Source of the DNA: Chloroflexi bacterium RBG_13_51_18
GTDB taxonomy: Bacteria > Chloroflexota > Dehalococcoidia > Dehalococcoidales > RBG-16-60-22
NCBI GenBank assembly: GCA_001796495.1
Contig: MGMR01000023.1
Span: 1 to 5,437, forward strand
Reading direction: 5' to 3'
Length of the DNA stretch: 5,437 nucleotides
Below the pieces are notes generated by a model that was not told the origin of the DNA, did no database searches, and saw only the letters and a program-made list of their open reading frames with translations. Numbering within the stretch: position 1 is the stretch's first letter; each line of letters starts with the position of its first letter. The position numbers and the translations under genes were made by a program. Shown one piece after another: positions 4,932 through 5,437 of this stretch.

Positions 4932-5437
4932 ATGGACACAGCTTTCAAAGAGAAATTCCTTAAACTATGGAAAAAATACTTTAATGACGCCGCCCTGCCC
5001 ATCACCTTTTATTACACGGATAATCCGGTAAACGCAGAAATAGTGAAGCCCGGTTCCGTGCCAAACTGTGTCATCGGGGCGCTGGTAAAAGTGCAGAAAG
5101 GGCAGTCCCTGGCCTTCGATGTAGATGCCGTAGGCTGTCCCGGCGGGAAAAGATACCTCGGCTTCGCGGAAAATTTAATGCCCAACTTCGAATATTTTCT
5201 CTCGTGCGGCATTCCCGGCAAACTTGAGGGCGAACGCTATAAGAAGTCACCGGAGATGGTTAAAGAGTACATGCAAAAGCATGCCCCGGTCACTAAAGCC
5301 CCCGCTAAATATATCGTCTTTAAGCGGTGGGACAACCTCGTCAAAGAAGATGTCCCTAAGGTCGTCGTTTTCTTCGCCATGCCGGACGCACTAGCGGGAC
5401 TGTATACACTCGCCAGCTTCGATGAAGTAGAGCAGAA
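4932..5437 (+). CDS. DUF169 family protein, 3'-truncated by the window edge
   Basis: The frame is open from the ATG at 4932 to the window end (168 codons seen, no stop), so the C-terminus is missing. The start is supported by AAGGAGG (4916-4922) 9 bases upstream. DUF169-like features are the N-terminal helix FKEKFLKLWKKYF (5-17), the PNCVIGALVKVQKG segment (44-57) with Cys46, the VGCPGGKRYLGF motif (67-78) with Cys69, and ERYKKSPEMVKEYM (101-114). The family (COG2043-like) is found in many anaerobes and archaea and has no established function. The conserved cysteines could suggest cofactor or metal binding, but that is speculative. There is no signal peptide or membrane segment in the visible part. 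Assignment to the family is from motif memory and fairly secure; function is unknown. Confidence -1.
   Translation, partial: MDTAFKEKFLKLWKKYFNDAALPITFYYTDNPVNAEIVKPGSVPNCVIGALVKVQKGQSLAFDVDAVGCPGGKRYLGFAENLMPNFEYFLSCGIPGKLEGERYKKSPEMVKEYMQKHAPVTKAPAKYIVFKRWDNLVKEDVPKVVVFFAMPDALAGLYTLASFDEVEQ

Noticed and set aside
1..5437. CRISPR array, toxin-antitoxin, phage, transposase or defence island
   Set aside because: No regularly spaced repeats, no integrase or transposase motifs and no known defence domains were seen on either strand.

Overview
The window reads entirely on the + strand and looks like ordinary chromosomal DNA of an anaerobic bacterium. The genes are a fumarate-reductase-like flavoprotein, an aldo/keto reductase with two iron-sulfur cysteine clusters, an ECF-type transporter S component, a DUF1893 protein, a small cupin, a GNAT acetyltransferase and a DUF169 protein. 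This mix, strong Shine-Dalgarno sites, base composition near 50% GC, and frequent ATA and AGA/AGG codons resemble uncultured Chloroflexota (Dehalococcoidia-like) or other sediment anaerobes. The taxonomic guess is inference and is weak, because there is no rRNA or marker gene here.

Layout. Positions 1-1446 hold the 3' part of a flavoprotein gene whose FAD-binding N-terminus lies outside the window. A good sigma70-type promoter (1470-1498) then opens a tight three-gene unit: a six-helix membrane protein resembling ECF S components (1554-2144), a DUF1893 protein 3 bases later (2148-2561), and an aldo/keto reductase with two Cys clusters 22 bases after that (2584-3618). The next 301 bases have no gene. 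They hold a composite GC-rich inverted repeat (four copies of a 9-mer, two in each orientation) and an A-rich promoter region. A cupin gene (3920-4363) follows with its own promoter and ends at a convincing intrinsic terminator (4384-4433). A GNAT gene (4445-4906) starts just past that terminator, and a DUF169 gene (from 4932) follows after 25 bases and runs off the right edge.

How the genes may work together. The S component, DUF1893 protein and aldo/keto reductase look co-transcribed and could form a small uptake and processing module for an unidentified ligand. No ECF ATPase or T subunit is visible, so the S component would have to use a shared module encoded elsewhere. The cupin, GNAT and DUF169 genes do not form an obvious pathway.

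I found no CRISPR array, tRNA, rRNA, transposase, phage gene or clear defence system. The points most worth following are the flavoprotein that keeps the family fold but lacks two substrate-binding residues of fumarate reductase, the S component/DUF1893/aldo-keto reductase unit, and the four-arm inverted repeat.
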